Shown here piece by piece: positions 63,196 through 64,000 of a stretch of DNA of 64,000 nt (positions are counted from its first letter, which is position 1; each line of letters begins with the position of its first letter). The position numbers were made by a program, and so were the translations under genes. Source of the stretch: Taeniopygia guttata (Eukaryota > Chordata > Aves > Passeriformes > Estrildidae); assembly GCF_048771995.1 (NCBI RefSeq), contig NC_133027.1, positions 64,293,501 through 64,357,500 of the forward strand, written 5' to 3'. The notes beneath the pieces are model-generated. The model was given only the letters and a program-made list of their open reading frames with translations. It was not told the DNA's origin and searched no databases.

Positions 63196-64000
63196 AGTGG
63201 ATAAAGAGATTAAGTTGGAAATAGATCTTCAAAATAAGTCAAGCTGTTCAGAAGGGAAAAAGAGAAAAACATAAGACAAGGGACAGAAAAAAATAGCATA
63301 AAAATTAGAAAGTGTGAAGATATGAGAGTCTGTAAAATACATTAAAGTAAAGCTATATATAGCGAGGAAGACCTTTAATTATCAGACTCCTTCCTAGAGC
63401 CACCACAGATGGAGCACACAGCATCTTAATATCCCTCCTATACCTGACTGAAACATCAGAGAAATGTCACAACAGTGTTGTTTTTAACAAATGAAGCATA
63501 TTTGAAAGTACATGGGGGTGTTTTTGCTCTAGAGAAATTTAAGAAATAAATTAGATTATAGCTATCTTTAAAAAATATAAGACACAGAGGGGATTTTATA
63601 TTTTATTTATCTTAACATACAAAGAATATCACTGTGGACAAAAAAAAAAAAAAAAGTATTAATTCAATTCCTTGGGAAACTGATATTAATGGAAAATAGC
63701 TAGAAGAACAGGCTGAGTCAGATTCTGACCAAGAGGGAGAATTGCTCTGTGAAAGAGCAAACCCATTAATCCAGAATAGAGAAGGTACCAAAGCACACTG
63801 AACAGGCTGGAATACAAACCCCATGACTATCAAAATTGCACAGGATTGTATTTCTGTCTGTGAGGAAAAAATATGCAGAACAAAAGGTTAAAGAGGGAAT
63901 TTAAAAATCTTGCATAATTGATTATAACTGAAAATTCTTTAGGTAAAAAATAGCAAGATGGAAATGAAACTGTAAGTGATGTAACTGTAAGGAAAAGGAT

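Larger units (their letters stand above)
53200..64000. other. Gene-free AT-rich stretch right of ABRACL
   Basis: About 10.8 kb without recognisable exons. It contains a CR1-like fragment (61275-61390), a diverged direct duplication (about 60038-60310 and 60790-61060), inverted repeats at 55056-55086 and 60484-60506, a G-rich patch at 58171-58189, A runs near 54199 and 63640, and a GC-rich block at 62860-63195. REPS1 would be expected beyond this side from vertebrate synteny, but no part of it is seen. Confidence 0.6.

Noticed and set aside
53200-64000. First exons of REPS1, expected on the right
   Set aside because: No EH-domain-like frame or third CpG island occurs in this stretch; the gene probably lies outside the window.

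Overview
The window looks like vertebrate nuclear DNA, most likely from a bird. It is AT-rich with two CpG islands, has long introns with GT-AG boundaries, carries degraded CR1-type retrotransposon ends (three fragments) and an LTR-like element, and contains no prokaryotic-style operons. Two protein-coding genes can be reconstructed exon by exon, both on the minus strand: HECA (headcase homologue, four coding exons between 6024 and 27469) and ABRACL (costars-family actin regulator, two coding exons between 49129 and 50586 plus an inferred non-coding first exon). This HECA-ABRACL neighbourhood is the known vertebrate synteny block (human 6q24). The flanking genes expected from that block (TXLNB on the left, REPS1 on the right) are not recognisable here.

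Layout from left to right: 1-1584, unassigned sequence beyond the likely HECA poly(A) site; 1585-6023, probable long HECA 3' UTR containing an oppositely oriented solo-LTR-like block (4760-5080); 6024-27469, the HECA coding exons, with introns of about 2.6, 3.1 and 14.1 kb; 26830-28020, the HECA CpG island and promoter; 28020-48730, intergenic DNA dominated by two extreme polypurine arrays, a GGAGA/GGGGA pentanucleotide array of about 740 bp and a GAAA array of about 330 bp; 48730-53110, ABRACL with a CpG-island promoter bearing GC boxes, a YY1-like element and a canonical G-quadruplex motif; 53200-64000, a gene-free AT-rich stretch with repeat relics, a diverged local duplication and several inverted repeats.

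The two genes are transcribed in the same direction and there is no sign of functional coupling. HECA is a Cys-rich adaptor or regulator linked to proliferation control. ABRACL is a small cytosolic protein linked to actin turnover. I found no CRISPR array, tRNA, rRNA or intact mobile element, and no clearly novel biological system. The most unusual signals are the two-phase polypurine array at 32892-33630, the LTR inside the probable HECA 3' UTR, and a plus-strand exon-like segment at 32233-32477 upstream of HECA.
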